Positions 52,721 through 60,573 of a stretch of 60,573 nucleotides of DNA are shown here, one piece after another. The stretch covers positions 1-60,573 of the forward strand of contig JAIYDW010000046.1 in NCBI GenBank assembly GCA_027487315.1, in the 5' to 3' direction. The translations under genes were made by a program, and so were the position numbers. The stretch comes from Verrucomicrobiaceae bacterium (GTDB lineage: Bacteria > Verrucomicrobiota > Verrucomicrobiia > Verrucomicrobiales > Verrucomicrobiaceae). Each line of letters begins with the position of its first letter. The first letter of the stretch is position 1. Under the pieces are notes generated by a model. The model was not told the origin of the DNA and ran no database searches. It saw only the letters and a program-made list of their open reading frames with translations.

Positions 52721-54193
52721 ATGAGCCACCTCCTCACCGCCCTCCTCCTCCTCACCTCAACCCTCACCGCCGCCCCCACCCAAAACATCCTCTTCATCGC
52801 CATCGACGACCTCGGCAACGTCCTCGACCGCACCCGCCCCCCAGGCCTCGCCACCCCCAACCTCGACCGCCTCCACGCCCGCGGCCTCTTCTTCGAGCGC
52901 GCCTACTGCCAGATCCCCCTCTGCAACCCCTCCCGCGCCTCCGTCCTCACCGGCCTCCGCCCCGACACCACCCAGGTTTACGACCTCGACCGCCACTTCC
53001 GCGACACCCTCCCCAACGCCATCACCCTCCCCCAACTCTACCGCCAATCCGGCGGCACCGCCCACCGCATCGGCAAAATCTACCACTACGACGTCCCCAA
53101 CGGCATCGGCACCAACGGCCTCGACGATCCCCCCTCCTGGGACACCGTCCTCAACCCCAAAGGCCGCGACGTCACCGACGAACCCCTCATCACCAACCCC
53201 ACCCCCGAAAAACCCATCTCCGCCGCCCTCAGTTGGCTCGCCGCCGACGGCACCGACGCCGAACAAACCGACGGCCTGATCGCCCGCGAATCCGCCCAAC
53301 GCCTCACCACCCTCTCCAAACAAAAGCGGCCCTTCTTCCTCGCCACCGGCTTCTTCCGCCCCCACACCCCCTTCGTCGCCCCCAAAGCCTATTTCAAAAC
53401 CCATCCCCTCAACCAAATCCACCTCCCAAAATTTCCCCACACCAGCCGCAACGACATTCCCACCGCCGCCCTCCCCCACAACTGCTTCACCCCCGGCTAC
53501 GACCTCCCCGAAACCACCCTCCGCGAAGCCCTCCAAGCCTACCACGCCAGCGTCGCCTTCGTCGATGCCCAACTCGGCCTCCTCCTCGACGCCCTCGACC
53601 AAAACCAACTCTGGCCCACCACCACCGTCGTCCTCTGGAGCGACCACGGCTACCACCTCGGCGAGCACGGCCTCTGGCAAAAACGCACCCTCTTTGACGA
53701 ATCCGCCCGCGCCCCCCTCCTCATCGCCGCCCCTCAAATCCCCGCCGCCCAGCGCGGCAAAACCTGCCAACGCATCGTCGAATTCATCGATCTCTTCCCC
53801 ACCCTCTGCCACCTCACCGGCCTCACCCCACCCCCCGCCCTCGAAGGCACCTCCCTCCATCCCCTCCTCGAAAATCCCGAAGCCACCTGGACCCGCCCCG
53901 CCTTCACCCAAATCCTCCGCCTCGCCCGCACCCCCGAAACCGCCACCACCCCGCTCGACAAACTCCCCCAAATCATGGGCCGCGCCATCACCACCGAACG
54001 CCACCGCTACATCGAGTGGAATCAAGGAGAGAAAGGTCGCGAACTCTACGATCACTCCACCGACCCCAACGAACACCTCAACCTCGCCGACAACCCAGCA
54101 CACAACGCCCTCATCCAAAACCTCCGCGCCCGCTTCCCCCAAACCGTCAGCCCCCTCCCCCCCACCACCCCAGTCAATCCCAAACGCCTCTGA
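52721..54193 (+). CDS. Type I sulfatase, iduronate-2-sulfatase-like
   Basis: This is 490 residues from ATG 52721 with signal peptide M-S-H-L-L-T-A-L-L-L-L-T-S-T-L-T-A-A. Metal site I-A-I-D-D-L (26-31) and formylglycine motif C-N-P-S-R (Cys68), which needs an anaerobic or FGE-type maturase elsewhere. F-F-R-P-H-T-P-F near 220 and S-D-H-G-Y-H-L-G-E-H-G-L-W near 303 place it in the iduronate-2-sulfatase-like S1 group. Secreted or periplasmic hydrolysis of sulfate esters on polysaccharide. Very C-rich codon third positions. Confidence 0.92.
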   Translation: MSHLLTALLLLTSTLTAAPTQNILFIAIDDLGNVLDRTRPPGLATPNLDRLHARGLFFERAYCQIPLCNPSRASVLTGLRPDTTQVYDLDRHFRDTLPNAITLPQLYRQSGGTAHRIGKIYHYDVPNGIGTNGLDDPPSWDTVLNPKGRDVTDEPLITNPTPEKPISAALSWLAADGTDAEQTDGLIARESAQRLTTLSKQKRPFFLATGFFRPHTPFVAPKAYFKTHPLNQIHLPKFPHTSRNDIPTAALPHNCFTPGYDLPETTLREALQAYHASVAFVDAQLGLLLDALDQNQLWPTTTVVLWSDHGYHLGEHGLWQKRTLFDESARAPLLIAAPQIPAAQRGKTCQRIVEFIDLFPTLCHLTGLTPPPALEGTSLHPLLENPEATWTRPAFTQILRLARTPETATTPLDKLPQIMGRAITTERHRYIEWNQGEKGRELYDHSTDPNEHLNLADNPAHNALIQNLRARFPQTVSPLPPTTPVNPKRL

Positions 54194-54203
54194 CTCGCTC
54201 CCA

Positions 54204-55100
54204 ATGAGATGGTTCCTCTTTATCAGCACCTGCCTTCTCCAGGCTTGCACTCCCTCCGCGCCCACTTCCCCTCCCCAGATCGCCCTCGTCCTCAAATCCC
54301 TCACCACCGAACCCACAGCCACCCTCGTCCAAAAAGCCATCGCCCACCAAGCCGAGCATCCCACCGACTACACCCTCATCATCAAAGGCATCGATAACAC
54401 CACCGACCTCGCCGCCCAGGTTCATCACATCGACCAGCTCGCCACCAACGGCATCCAAGCCCTCATCATCTCCCCAGCCGACCCTAGTGCTCTCATCCCC
54501 GCCCTCACACGCGCCGCCGCCCAAGGCATCCGCATCCTCACCATCGACACCCCCCTAACCGCCTCCGACTTGCCATCCGCCTTCATCGGCCCGGACAACC
54601 AAACCGCAGCCCATCAAATCGGTCTCGCCCTCGCCAAAAAACGCCAGCCTGGCGACCCCGTCGCCATCATCCACGGCCCGCCCGCCGACCTCACGAGCCA
54701 GCAACGCCGCACCGGCCTCGAAACCGCCCTCCGACAGTCCCAACTCCAAATCGTCGCCACCGAAACCGCCAACAACAACCTCGAACAAGCCAACGCCCTC
54801 ACCCAATCCCTCATCAGCCAGCACCCCAACCTAAAAGCCATCCTCTGCACCAGCGACACCATGGCCCTCGGCGCCGCCTCCGCCATCCAAGCCGCCCGCA
54901 AAACCAGTCAAATCCTCGTCACCGGCTTCGATCACATCCCCGCCATCCAACCTCTCATCGCCAACGGTCAAGTCACCGCCACAGCCGACCCCCACACCAC
55001 TCAACTCGCCGTCACCGCCATCGAAGCCGCCCTCAAAAGCCTCCAAACCCAAACCCCACCCACCCCCCAAACCACCCCCGTCGACCTCATCACCAAGTAA
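54204..55100 (+). CDS. Sugar-binding periplasmic lipoprotein (RbsB-like substrate-binding protein)
   Basis: This is 298 residues from ATG 54204. Lipobox L-L-Q-A-C gives a lipoprotein. The periplasmic-binding type 1 fold has V-H-H-I-D-Q-L-A-T-N-G-I-Q-A-L-I, T-I-D-T-P-L, F-I-G-P-D-N-Q and A-I-L-C-T-S-D-T-M-A-L-G-A. Related proteins bind ribose and similar sugars for ABC import or sensing. No ABC ATPase or permease is adjacent; it sits 10 bases after the sulfatase and about 850 bases before a ribokinase. Confidence 0.87.
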   Translation: MRWFLFISTCLLQACTPSAPTSPPQIALVLKSLTTEPTATLVQKAIAHQAEHPTDYTLIIKGIDNTTDLAAQVHHIDQLATNGIQALIISPADPSALIPALTRAAAQGIRILTIDTPLTASDLPSAFIGPDNQTAAHQIGLALAKKRQPGDPVAIIHGPPADLTSQQRRTGLETALRQSQLQIVATETANNNLEQANALTQSLISQHPNLKAILCTSDTMALGAASAIQAARKTSQILVTGFDHIPAIQPLIANGQVTATADPHTTQLAVTAIEAALKSLQTQTPPTPQTTPVDLITK

Positions 55101-55106
55101 GAGAAT

Positions 55107-55631
55107 TCAACCCAAACCCTCCCCAAAAATCTCCGCTCCATAGTGCTGCTTGAGAAACACCAAATCCGCTTTGTCCTTCTCGCGGTGCGTGTTCACCTTC
55201 ATCCTCCAAAGTAGCTTCGGCGAGGCAAACGGGATTGCCACCCCGTCAATTACCCGCACCACCGTCTCCAAACTCGCCTCCGCGTACCCGATCCCCGACG
55301 CCGACGCCATCAAATCCACCACTATCTCATCACAGACCCGCACCACCACATACTGCGACACCTCCCCCGCCTTCAACTCCCGCACCGCCTTGTCCGGCAG
55401 CACCTCCAGCGCTTTGAACATCCGCGACTCATTCTCAGCACTCGTCTCCATCAAAAGATCCACATCCCCCGTGGATCGAGGATAGCCTGAATGGATGATT
55501 GCAAACCCGCCCACGACCAAATACTTCACCCCCATCTCGTTGAGGGTTCGGCACAAATTCACCACATCCTCCTGAGTCGGTGCGCGAGAAATCAATTCCC
55601 CTTCGCCGGCCTCAACATCTTCATCGTCCAT
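55107..55631 (-). CDS. Nucleotidyltransferase-fold protein (AbiEii/MNT-like)
   Basis: This is 174 residues. ATG 55631 has GAGGAGG 7 bases upstream, within the end of the small upstream gene, so coupled translation is likely. The nucleotidyltransferase signature is V-V-G-G-F-A-I-I-H-S-G-Y-P-R-S-T-G-D-V-D (39-58) with the D-V-D-L metal pair, and the third acidic residue may be in I-V-V-D-L-M. Such minimal transferases act as toxin or antitoxin parts or in RNA modification. Target unknown. Confidence 0.82.
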   Translation of the reverse strand: MDDEDVEAGEGELISRAPTQEDVVNLCRTLNEMGVKYLVVGGFAIIHSGYPRSTGDVDLLMETSAENESRMFKALEVLPDKAVRELKAGEVSQYVVVRVCDEIVVDLMASASGIGYAEASLETVVRVIDGVAIPFASPKLLWRMKVNTHREKDKADLVFLKQHYGAEIFGEGLG

Positions 55632-55822
55632 GCATTTGCCTCCTCATGTGAGCGAAATCGAAACACCCCGCGTGGTGCCAATCGATGGCCGGAGCTTTTT
55701 AAAAACTCATTCAACGTCTCCTGCATCGCGAACCCCGCCGCCAAGGCATCCACCGGCGGTCGCCTACGCCCCACCGTCTTCCCAATCGTTTCCTCCACGT
55801 TAATGATCCTCGGCGTTTCCAT
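55592..55822 (-). CDS. Small protein upstream of the nucleotidyltransferase
   Basis: This is 76 residues from ATG 55822. Sequence M-E-T-P-R-I-I-N-V-E-E-T-I-G-K-T-V-G-R-R then a helical middle with basic spots and a C-terminal R-F-R-S-H-E-E-A-N-A-W. No signal peptide or recognised domain. It overlaps the nucleotidyltransferase start by 40 bases, the layout of a two-gene toxin-antitoxin-like cassette, although I cannot show toxicity or which partner is which. Confidence 0.7.
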   Translation of the reverse strand: METPRIINVEETIGKTVGRRRPPVDALAAGFAMQETLNEFLKSSGHRLAPRGVFRFRSHEEANAWTMKMLRPAKGN

Positions 55823-55947
55823 CACAAATCCGACCCTACCACAATACCCCCGTTTCCGCTACCCCAACTTGTATCTCCCCGCTGCCCCCTCCCACTTCGA
55901 CCCGCCCTTGACGAATCCCCCACCACGACGACCCTTACCCCCCAACC

Positions 55948-56886
55948 ATGAGTCGAGCCACCAACGCCGTCATCGCCGTCGTCGGCTCGCTGAACGTCGA
56001 CATCCTTGCCGACGTCCAGCGACTGCCCCGCCCCGGTGAAACCGTGGTCGCCACCCAACTCACCCGTCGCTTCGGCGGCAAAGGCGCCAACCAGGCCCTC
56101 GCCGCCGCCCGCCAGGGCGCCCGCGTCACCATGATCGGCTGTGTCGGCGACGACCCAGAGGGCCGCACCTACATGGATCAGCTCCGCCGCGAAGGCATCA
56201 CCGTCAGCACCATGAAAACCGCCCGGGCCACCAGCACCGGCACCGCCTTCATCACCGTCGCCGGCGAAAACGCCGAAAACCAAATCATCGTCTATCCAGG
56301 TGCCAACAGCCAACTCACCGCCGCCGCCGTCCGCAACCAGCGCGCCCGCATCGCCGTCGCCAGCGCCCTGCTCGTCCAACTCGAAATCCCCCTCGAAGCC
56401 GCCGTCGCCGCCATCGAAATCGCCAACGAATCCCGCATCCCCGTCGTCCTAAACCCCTCCCCCATCAACCCCGATTTCCCCTGGGGCACCTGCAAAATCG
56501 ACTTCCTCATCGTCAATCAAACCGAAGCCGAGTCCCTCTTCAACCTCTCCTCCGACACCCTCGAGTCGGAGACCGCCGCCTGGACCTCCGCCCTCGCCGA
56601 GAAGAAAATCCACACCCTCATTGTCACACGCGGCAATCAGCCAACGCAAACCCTCACCCAGGGCACCTGCCAAACCGTCCCCGTTCACCCCGTCACCCCC
56701 ATCGACACCGTCGGCGCGGGCGACACCTTCGCCGGCGTTTTCGCCGCCCAGCATCACGCCGGCAAGCCCCTCCTCGAAGCCATCGCATGGGCCAACGTCG
56801 CCGGCGCCCTCGCCACCCTCAAACCCGGTGCTCAAGAAGGCATCCCTATGGCCGGCGACATCACCCAGGCCCTCGCCGCGCAATAA
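55948..56886 (+). CDS. rbsK: Ribokinase
   Basis: This is 312 residues, PfkB family. Signature 1: R-R-F-G-G-K-G-A-N-Q-A-L-A-A-A-R at about 40-55; signature 2 with the catalytic base: D-T-V-G-A-G-D-T-F-A-G near 252-262; N-x-N-D-equivalent V-G-S-L-N-V-D at 12-18. It phosphorylates ribose to ribose-5-phosphate with ATP. The nearby sugar-binding lipoprotein fits ribose, but ribose specificity is not proved by sequence. Confidence 0.9.
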   Translation: MSRATNAVIAVVGSLNVDILADVQRLPRPGETVVATQLTRRFGGKGANQALAAARQGARVTMIGCVGDDPEGRTYMDQLRREGITVSTMKTARATSTGTAFITVAGENAENQIIVYPGANSQLTAAAVRNQRARIAVASALLVQLEIPLEAAVAAIEIANESRIPVVLNPSPINPDFPWGTCKIDFLIVNQTEAESLFNLSSDTLESETAAWTSALAEKKIHTLIVTRGNQPTQTLTQGTCQTVPVHPVTPIDTVGAGDTFAGVFAAQHHAGKPLLEAIAWANVAGALATLKPGAQEGIPMAGDITQALAAQ

Positions 56887-56977
56887 CTTCGCCGCCTCCC
56901 AATCAGGAAAAGACCTTGCCGGATCGCTGCAAAGGTTTCAATCCTAGCCGCGTTCTACTTCCTCACCTTTCACCTCC

Positions 56978-58012
56978 ATGAAAAAATACAACGTCGGCAT
57001 TATCGGATACGGATGGGCAGCCACAGCGCACATCGACGCCATCAACGCCTCCAAGCAGGCTCAAGTCACCGCCATCTTCTCCTCCCGCCCCCTCGATAGC
57101 GCCGAACTCAGCGCCAAACACGGCGGCACCATCACCGCCTACCAAAACCTCGACGACATGCTCGCCGATCCGAGCATTCACATCGTCGACATCACCTCCT
57201 ATCCCAGCCAGCACCGCGACCAGGCTATCGCCGCCGCGAATGCCAAGAAACACATCATCCTGGAAAAACCCATGGCCAACTCCCTCCAGGAAGTCCGCGA
57301 CATCACTGCAGCCGCCAAAGCCAACGGCGTCAAAGGCTGCGTCTGCTTCGAATGCCGCTTCTCCGGCCAGTTCATCACCACCAAAGCCATGATCGACGAG
57401 GGCCTCCTCGGCTCCATTCACTACGGAGAAGTCGACTACTACCACGGCATCGGCCCTTGGTATGGGCAGTTCCGCTGGAACACCGGCAAAAAAGACGGCG
57501 GCAGCGCCCTCCTCACCGCTGGTTGCCACGCCATGGACGCCCTCCTCCTTTGCATGGGCAACGACGTCGAATCCGTCTCCAGCTTCTCCTCCAAATCCAA
57601 GAGCGAGATCTTCGCCCCCTACGAGTACGACACCTCCAGCGTCACCATCATCAAGTTCAAAAACGGCAGCGTTGGCAAATGCGCCGCCATCGTCGACTGC
57701 CTCCAACCCTACTACTTCCACACCCACCTCGTCGGCAGCCAAGGCAGCCTCCTCGACAACAAATTCCACTCCAACAAACTCCAAACAAACAAAGCCGCCT
57801 GGAGTGACCTCTCCATGAAGATGCTCGATAGCGGCGACGTCAGCGACCACCCCTACCAAACCCAGTTCCAGGAGTTCTTCGACGCCCTCGACGAAAACCG
57901 CGACATGAAGTGGACCAGCTTCCCGGAGTCCCTCAAATCCTTCGAAGTCATCTTCGCCGCCGACCGCAGCGCCGAACTCGGTGGCCAACCCGTCCGCCCC
58001 TCGGACCTCTAA
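56978..58012 (+). CDS. Gfo/Idh/MocA-family oxidoreductase
   Basis: This is 344 residues. The N-terminal NAD(P) fold has V-G-I-I-G-Y-G-W-A-A-T-A-H (5-17) and the catalytic block E-K-P-M-A-N-S near 100. The C-terminal domain has Y-H-G-I-G-P-W-Y-G-Q-F-R-W-N-T-G-K-K-D-G and the conserved T-A-G-C-H-A-M-D-A-L-L. It oxidises or epimerises a sugar or inositol. It has no Tat signal, unlike many PVC paralogs, so it is cytoplasmic. The PIG-L gene follows at 28 bases. Confidence 0.9.
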   Translation: MKKYNVGIIGYGWAATAHIDAINASKQAQVTAIFSSRPLDSAELSAKHGGTITAYQNLDDMLADPSIHIVDITSYPSQHRDQAIAAANAKKHIILEKPMANSLQEVRDITAAAKANGVKGCVCFECRFSGQFITTKAMIDEGLLGSIHYGEVDYYHGIGPWYGQFRWNTGKKDGGSALLTAGCHAMDALLLCMGNDVESVSSFSSKSKSEIFAPYEYDTSSVTIIKFKNGSVGKCAAIVDCLQPYYFHTHLVGSQGSLLDNKFHSNKLQTNKAAWSDLSMKMLDSGDVSDHPYQTQFQEFFDALDENRDMKWTSFPESLKSFEVIFAADRSAELGGQPVRPSDL

Positions 58013-58040
58013 TCTCAATCCCAAAAAGAGCGTTCCAAAA

Positions 58041-58832
58041 GTGCCCTCCGTCCTCGCCCTCTTCGCCCACCCCGACGATATCGAATTCGTCGCCGCAGGC
58101 ACCATGTTGCTCTTGGCAGCCAAAGGCTGGGACCTTCACTACATGAACCTCTGCACCGGCAATGGCGGCTCGGTCGAAATGGACAGCACTACCACCGCCC
58201 GCACCCGCTTAGCGGAGGCCCGCGAAGCCGCCCGCATTCTCGGCGCCAAATTCTATCCCCCCATCTGTGACGACCTCGAACTGACCTACTCGATCCCATT
58301 GCTCAAAAAGGTCGCTTCGGTCGTCCGTCAGGCCAAACCCTCCATCGTCCTCACCCACTCCCCGGCCGACTACATGGAGGATCACATGACCACCTCCCGC
58401 CTCGCCGTCACCGCCGCCTTCGCCCACGGGATCCCCAATTTTCAGACCGATCCACCCGCCCCCTCTTTCGGCCACGATGTCACCGTCTATCACGCCATGC
58501 CGCACGGCCTATGCGATCCGCTCCGAAAGGCCATCCACGCCGGCCTCTACGTGAACACCACCTCAGTCCACGCCCAAAAGCGCATGGCCCTCGCCGCCCA
58601 CGTGAGCCAAAAACATTGGCTGGACGTTTCCCAAGGCATGGACTCCTATCTCGTGTCAATGGATCAAGCCTCCGCCGCCGTTGCCAAACGGGCAGGACGC
58701 TTTAACCTCGCTGAAGGCTGGCGCCGCCACCTCCATCTTGGCTTGAGCACCTCAGACATCGATCCCCTCACCAACGCTCTCGGTGACCTCGCTTGGGTCA
58801 ATCCCGACTACGAAGCCTCATTGACTCTTTAA
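58041..58832 (+). CDS. PIG-L family deacetylase
   Basis: This is 263 residues from GTG 58041; an earlier GTG at 57981 would overlap the previous gene by 32 bases. The zinc motif A-H-P-D-D-I-E-F near residue 10 and the second site T-H-S-P-A-D-Y-M-E-D-H with M-T-T-S-R-L are those of PIG-L/LmbE N-acetylglucosamine-type deacetylases. It likely deacetylates an N-acetyl sugar conjugate. Typical partner of Gfo/Idh/MocA genes in PVC bacteria. Confidence 0.87.
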   Translation: MPSVLALFAHPDDIEFVAAGTMLLLAAKGWDLHYMNLCTGNGGSVEMDSTTTARTRLAEAREAARILGAKFYPPICDDLELTYSIPLLKKVASVVRQAKPSIVLTHSPADYMEDHMTTSRLAVTAAFAHGIPNFQTDPPAPSFGHDVTVYHAMPHGLCDPLRKAIHAGLYVNTTSVHAQKRMALAAHVSQKHWLDVSQGMDSYLVSMDQASAAVAKRAGRFNLAEGWRRHLHLGLSTSDIDPLTNALGDLAWVNPDYEASLTL

Positions 58833-58850
58833 CCCTCCCTGCCTCCTCCC

Positions 58851-59750
58851 ATGCCACTCATCATCAACGGCGAAGAAATCGACGAAGACATCGTCGAAGC
58901 CGAATTTCGCCAAGTCAAAGCCCACTACGAACGCACCCTCCAAGTCGCTTGCTGCGAGCGTGATCCGGAATTCCGCGGCTACGCCAAGGACAATATCATT
59001 TCCCGCACGCTCCTCACTCAAGCCGCCAGGAATCGCTTTCCAGAAGTGTCCGAAGAGGAAGTCACCGACAGACTACAAAAACTCATCGCCGAAGCCGGAG
59101 GCGAGTCTCAGTTCTACATGAACATCGGCCTCGTCGCCAAAGACGAAGCCGCGATCCGCCCGAACATCGCCAACGGCGTTCGCTTGGACAAAACACTCGG
59201 AGAAGTCTACCAGCCTGAGCCCGAATACACAGAGTCCGAACTTCGCGCCTGGTTCGAAGCTCACCTCGAACTCTTCATGACGGATGAGCAGGTACGGGCC
59301 GCTCACATCACCAAGAATCTGCAAGGGGCACAGAGTCGTGAGGCCATCTTCAAACAACTGCGGGACATTCGTCAGGAGATCCTCAATGGCGCCGACTTCA
59401 TGACGCTCGCCGAACGTGATCGGGCGGATGAGCAACAGCAAATCGACCTAGGATGGTTCAAGCGTGGCGAGTTCATGGAGGAATTTGAAGTCATCGCTTT
59501 TTCGATGAACGAAGGCGAAATCAGTCCCGTCTTCACCACCCAATTGGGTCTGCACCTTTGCACGGTCCTGGGCCGCAATCCTCCCAAGCCGATGCTCTTC
59601 GAAGACGCTCGATCCGCCGTCCTTCAAAGGATGCTGGACGAATACCGCGACCAAAAATTCAACGTCTTCCTCGAGGAACTCAAGGCGTCAGCCGATATTG
59701 TGAATACGGATCCACCAGATCAGTGGTCTCCGCACGACGAAGCACATTGA
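58851..59750 (+). CDS. Parvulin-type peptidyl-prolyl isomerase (PpiC/NifM-like)
   Basis: This is 299 residues. An N-terminal SurA/NifM-like helical part (1-130) is followed by a rotamase domain at about 140-245 with V-R-A-A-H-I-T-K-N, A-D-F-M-T-L-A, D-L-G-W-F-K-R-G-E-F and F-T-T-Q-L-G-L-H-L-C-T-V. There is no signal peptide, so it looks cytosolic, as for NifM-type folding helpers. Client proteins unknown. Confidence 0.87.
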   Translation: MPLIINGEEIDEDIVEAEFRQVKAHYERTLQVACCERDPEFRGYAKDNIISRTLLTQAARNRFPEVSEEEVTDRLQKLIAEAGGESQFYMNIGLVAKDEAAIRPNIANGVRLDKTLGEVYQPEPEYTESELRAWFEAHLELFMTDEQVRAAHITKNLQGAQSREAIFKQLRDIRQEILNGADFMTLAERDRADEQQQIDLGWFKRGEFMEEFEVIAFSMNEGEISPVFTTQLGLHLCTVLGRNPPKPMLFEDARSAVLQRMLDEYRDQKFNVFLEELKASADIVNTDPPDQWSPHDEAH

Positions 59751-59838
59751 TCAGAAGCGCACCATCCATTGGATCCGCCCTGAATGATACCCGGGACAAG
59801 CTTCCTTTTTAGAGCCATGACGCATCTTTGATAATCCC

Positions 59839-60573
59839 ATGCGCTCTCTCTGTCTTCGCCAACCTGGACTCTTCGAGTTTCAAGAAGACCCTGAGCCATC
59901 ACCACCGGGCGATAACGAGGCGCTAGTCGCCGTTCACGCTATCGGCGTTTGCGGTACGGATCTCAGTGGCTACTTGGGCAAAATGCCCTTCATTCAATAC
60001 CCGCGAATTCTCGGACACGAACTTGGGGTTGAAGTGCTTCAAATTGGCAGAGACGTATCAAATGTCCGAGTGGGTTACCGCTGCAGCATCGAGCCCTATT
60101 TGAATTGTGGTTCATGTGCCCCGTGCATCAACGGAAAGCCCAACTGCTGCGAACAGCTCAAGGTGCTCGGCGTTCATGTTAATGGAGGCATGACCGAACG
60201 GCTCGTGGTTCCAGCACACAAGCTTCATCCTTCGCGGCAGCTCACCTTTCCCCAACTCGCTCTCGTTGAAACGTTGGCCATCGGTTGCCACGCCGTTCAT
60301 CGAGCCCAAATATCCGATGGTGATAAGGTCCTCATCCTCGGCGCAGGTCCGATCGGCCTCGCCACCCTCGAATTCGCCCGACTCCACTCGAAAGACGTGA
60401 CGGTGGTCGAACCCAACGAAGACAGGCGCAGATTCATTGCCAAACATTATCCAGATGTCCAAGTAGCCAGTCTGCCTCCTGTTGGATCATCGTTTTCGGT
60501 TGTTTTCGACTCGACCGGGAACGCCCCATCCATGTCGTGTTCAATTTCATTGGCGGCCTTTGGTGGCAAAATC
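59839..60573 (+). CDS. Zinc-dependent alcohol (sugar) dehydrogenase, partial
   Basis: The frame is open from ATG 59839 to the window edge (245 codons), so the C-terminus is missing. Catalytic zinc ligands: Cys in G-V-C-G-T-D (36-41) and G-H-E-L-G near 58; structural zinc cluster C-G-S-C-A-P-C-I-N-G-K-P-N-C-C near 90-104. Rossmann V-L-I-L-G-A-G-P-I-G-L-A near 165. It resembles threonine/sorbitol dehydrogenase-type medium-chain enzymes. Substrate not known. Confidence 0.85.
   Translation, partial: MRSLCLRQPGLFEFQEDPEPSPPGDNEALVAVHAIGVCGTDLSGYLGKMPFIQYPRILGHELGVEVLQIGRDVSNVRVGYRCSIEPYLNCGSCAPCINGKPNCCEQLKVLGVHVNGGMTERLVVPAHKLHPSRQLTFPQLALVETLAIGCHAVHRAQISDGDKVLILGAGPIGLATLEFARLHSKDVTVVEPNEDRRRFIAKHYPDVQVASLPPVGSSFSVVFDSTGNAPSMSCSISLAAFGGKI

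Noticed and set aside
53565-54203. Upstream extension of the sugar-binding lipoprotein frame
   Set aside because: Overlaps the sulfatase gene in another frame; the lipoprotein signal starts at ATG 54204.
52757-54364. 535-codon minus-strand open frame over the sulfatase
   Set aside because: Gly/Val/Glu-rich with no domain; antisense to a gene with intact sulfatase motifs.
56963-58123. 386-codon minus-strand open frame over the Gfo/Idh/MocA gene
   Set aside because: Low-complexity and antisense to a gene with clear motifs.
1-60573. tRNA genes, CRISPR arrays, insertion sequences, phage genes
   Set aside because: None recognised in the gaps or among the translated proteins.

Overview
The window reads as a chromosomal segment of a Verrucomicrobiota bacterium, probably class Verrucomicrobiae. 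This is inferred from gene content: two large PVC-type heme-binding c-type cytochrome proteins, a sigma factor/FecR-LamG pair, a DUF5069 protein, a type I sulfatase with a C-N-P-S-R active site, and an exosortase/EpsI pair. No rRNA, tRNA, CRISPR array, prophage or insertion sequence was seen.

Left part (1-16.8 kb, mostly minus strand). A secreted Gly/Pro-rich protein runs off the left edge. It is followed by a small Cys-rich secreted protein, a PQQ-type beta-propeller and a LysR regulator. A DUF5069 gene is on the plus strand. A giant ThuA-SGNH-PVC-heme protein lies downstream of an ECF sigma/FecR-LamG pair, and the two units share an unusual promoter-like element. Next come a HIT protein, bioD, the cdaA - mini-cdaR - glmM block (c-di-AMP and cell wall), and the housekeeping order prs - rplY - pth - rpsF read leftwards, with good intrinsic terminators.

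Middle part (16.8-46.3 kb, all minus strand). This is one very compact exopolysaccharide locus that ends in a terminator at 16.74-16.77 kb. It holds a flippase, two O-antigen ligase/polymerase-like membrane proteins, six glycosyltransferases including a WecG/TagA type, a GDP-mannose/UDP-glucose dehydrogenase, a heparinase II/III-like lyase, a bi-domain oxidoreductase, an acyltransferase, two methyltransferases, a CapK/PaaK-like adenylating enzyme and a DUF362 protein. Inside it sit an exosortase with its EpsI partner and three nickel-pincer cofactor genes, larE, larB and larC, with no larA in the window. Upstream are gmhA and a heptose-7-phosphate kinase, which make a heptose precursor, and a DAHP synthase. 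Ten neighbouring pairs overlap, mostly by the 4-base ATGA type, so the genes are probably co-translated. This part is visibly poorer in G+C than the flanks.

Right part (46.7-60.6 kb, mostly plus strand, C-rich coding strand). It holds a stand-alone ketosynthase, a small cytochrome, rpsU with a recognisable promoter and terminator, a phosphodiester glycosidase lipoprotein, and a PVC heme protein (minus). A repeat-rich intergenic region precedes a sulfatase, and a sugar-binding lipoprotein follows. Then come a nucleotidyltransferase/small-protein cassette (minus), ribokinase, a Gfo/Idh/MocA oxidoreductase, a PIG-L deacetylase, a parvulin and a zinc alcohol dehydrogenase cut by the right edge. 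The mix suggests use of sulfated or modified polysaccharides.

The most interesting points are the lar genes inside an exosortase/polysaccharide operon, the shared promoter element of the sigma factor and the giant heme protein, the 59-residue CdaR, and the 21-base tandem repeats before the sulfatase.
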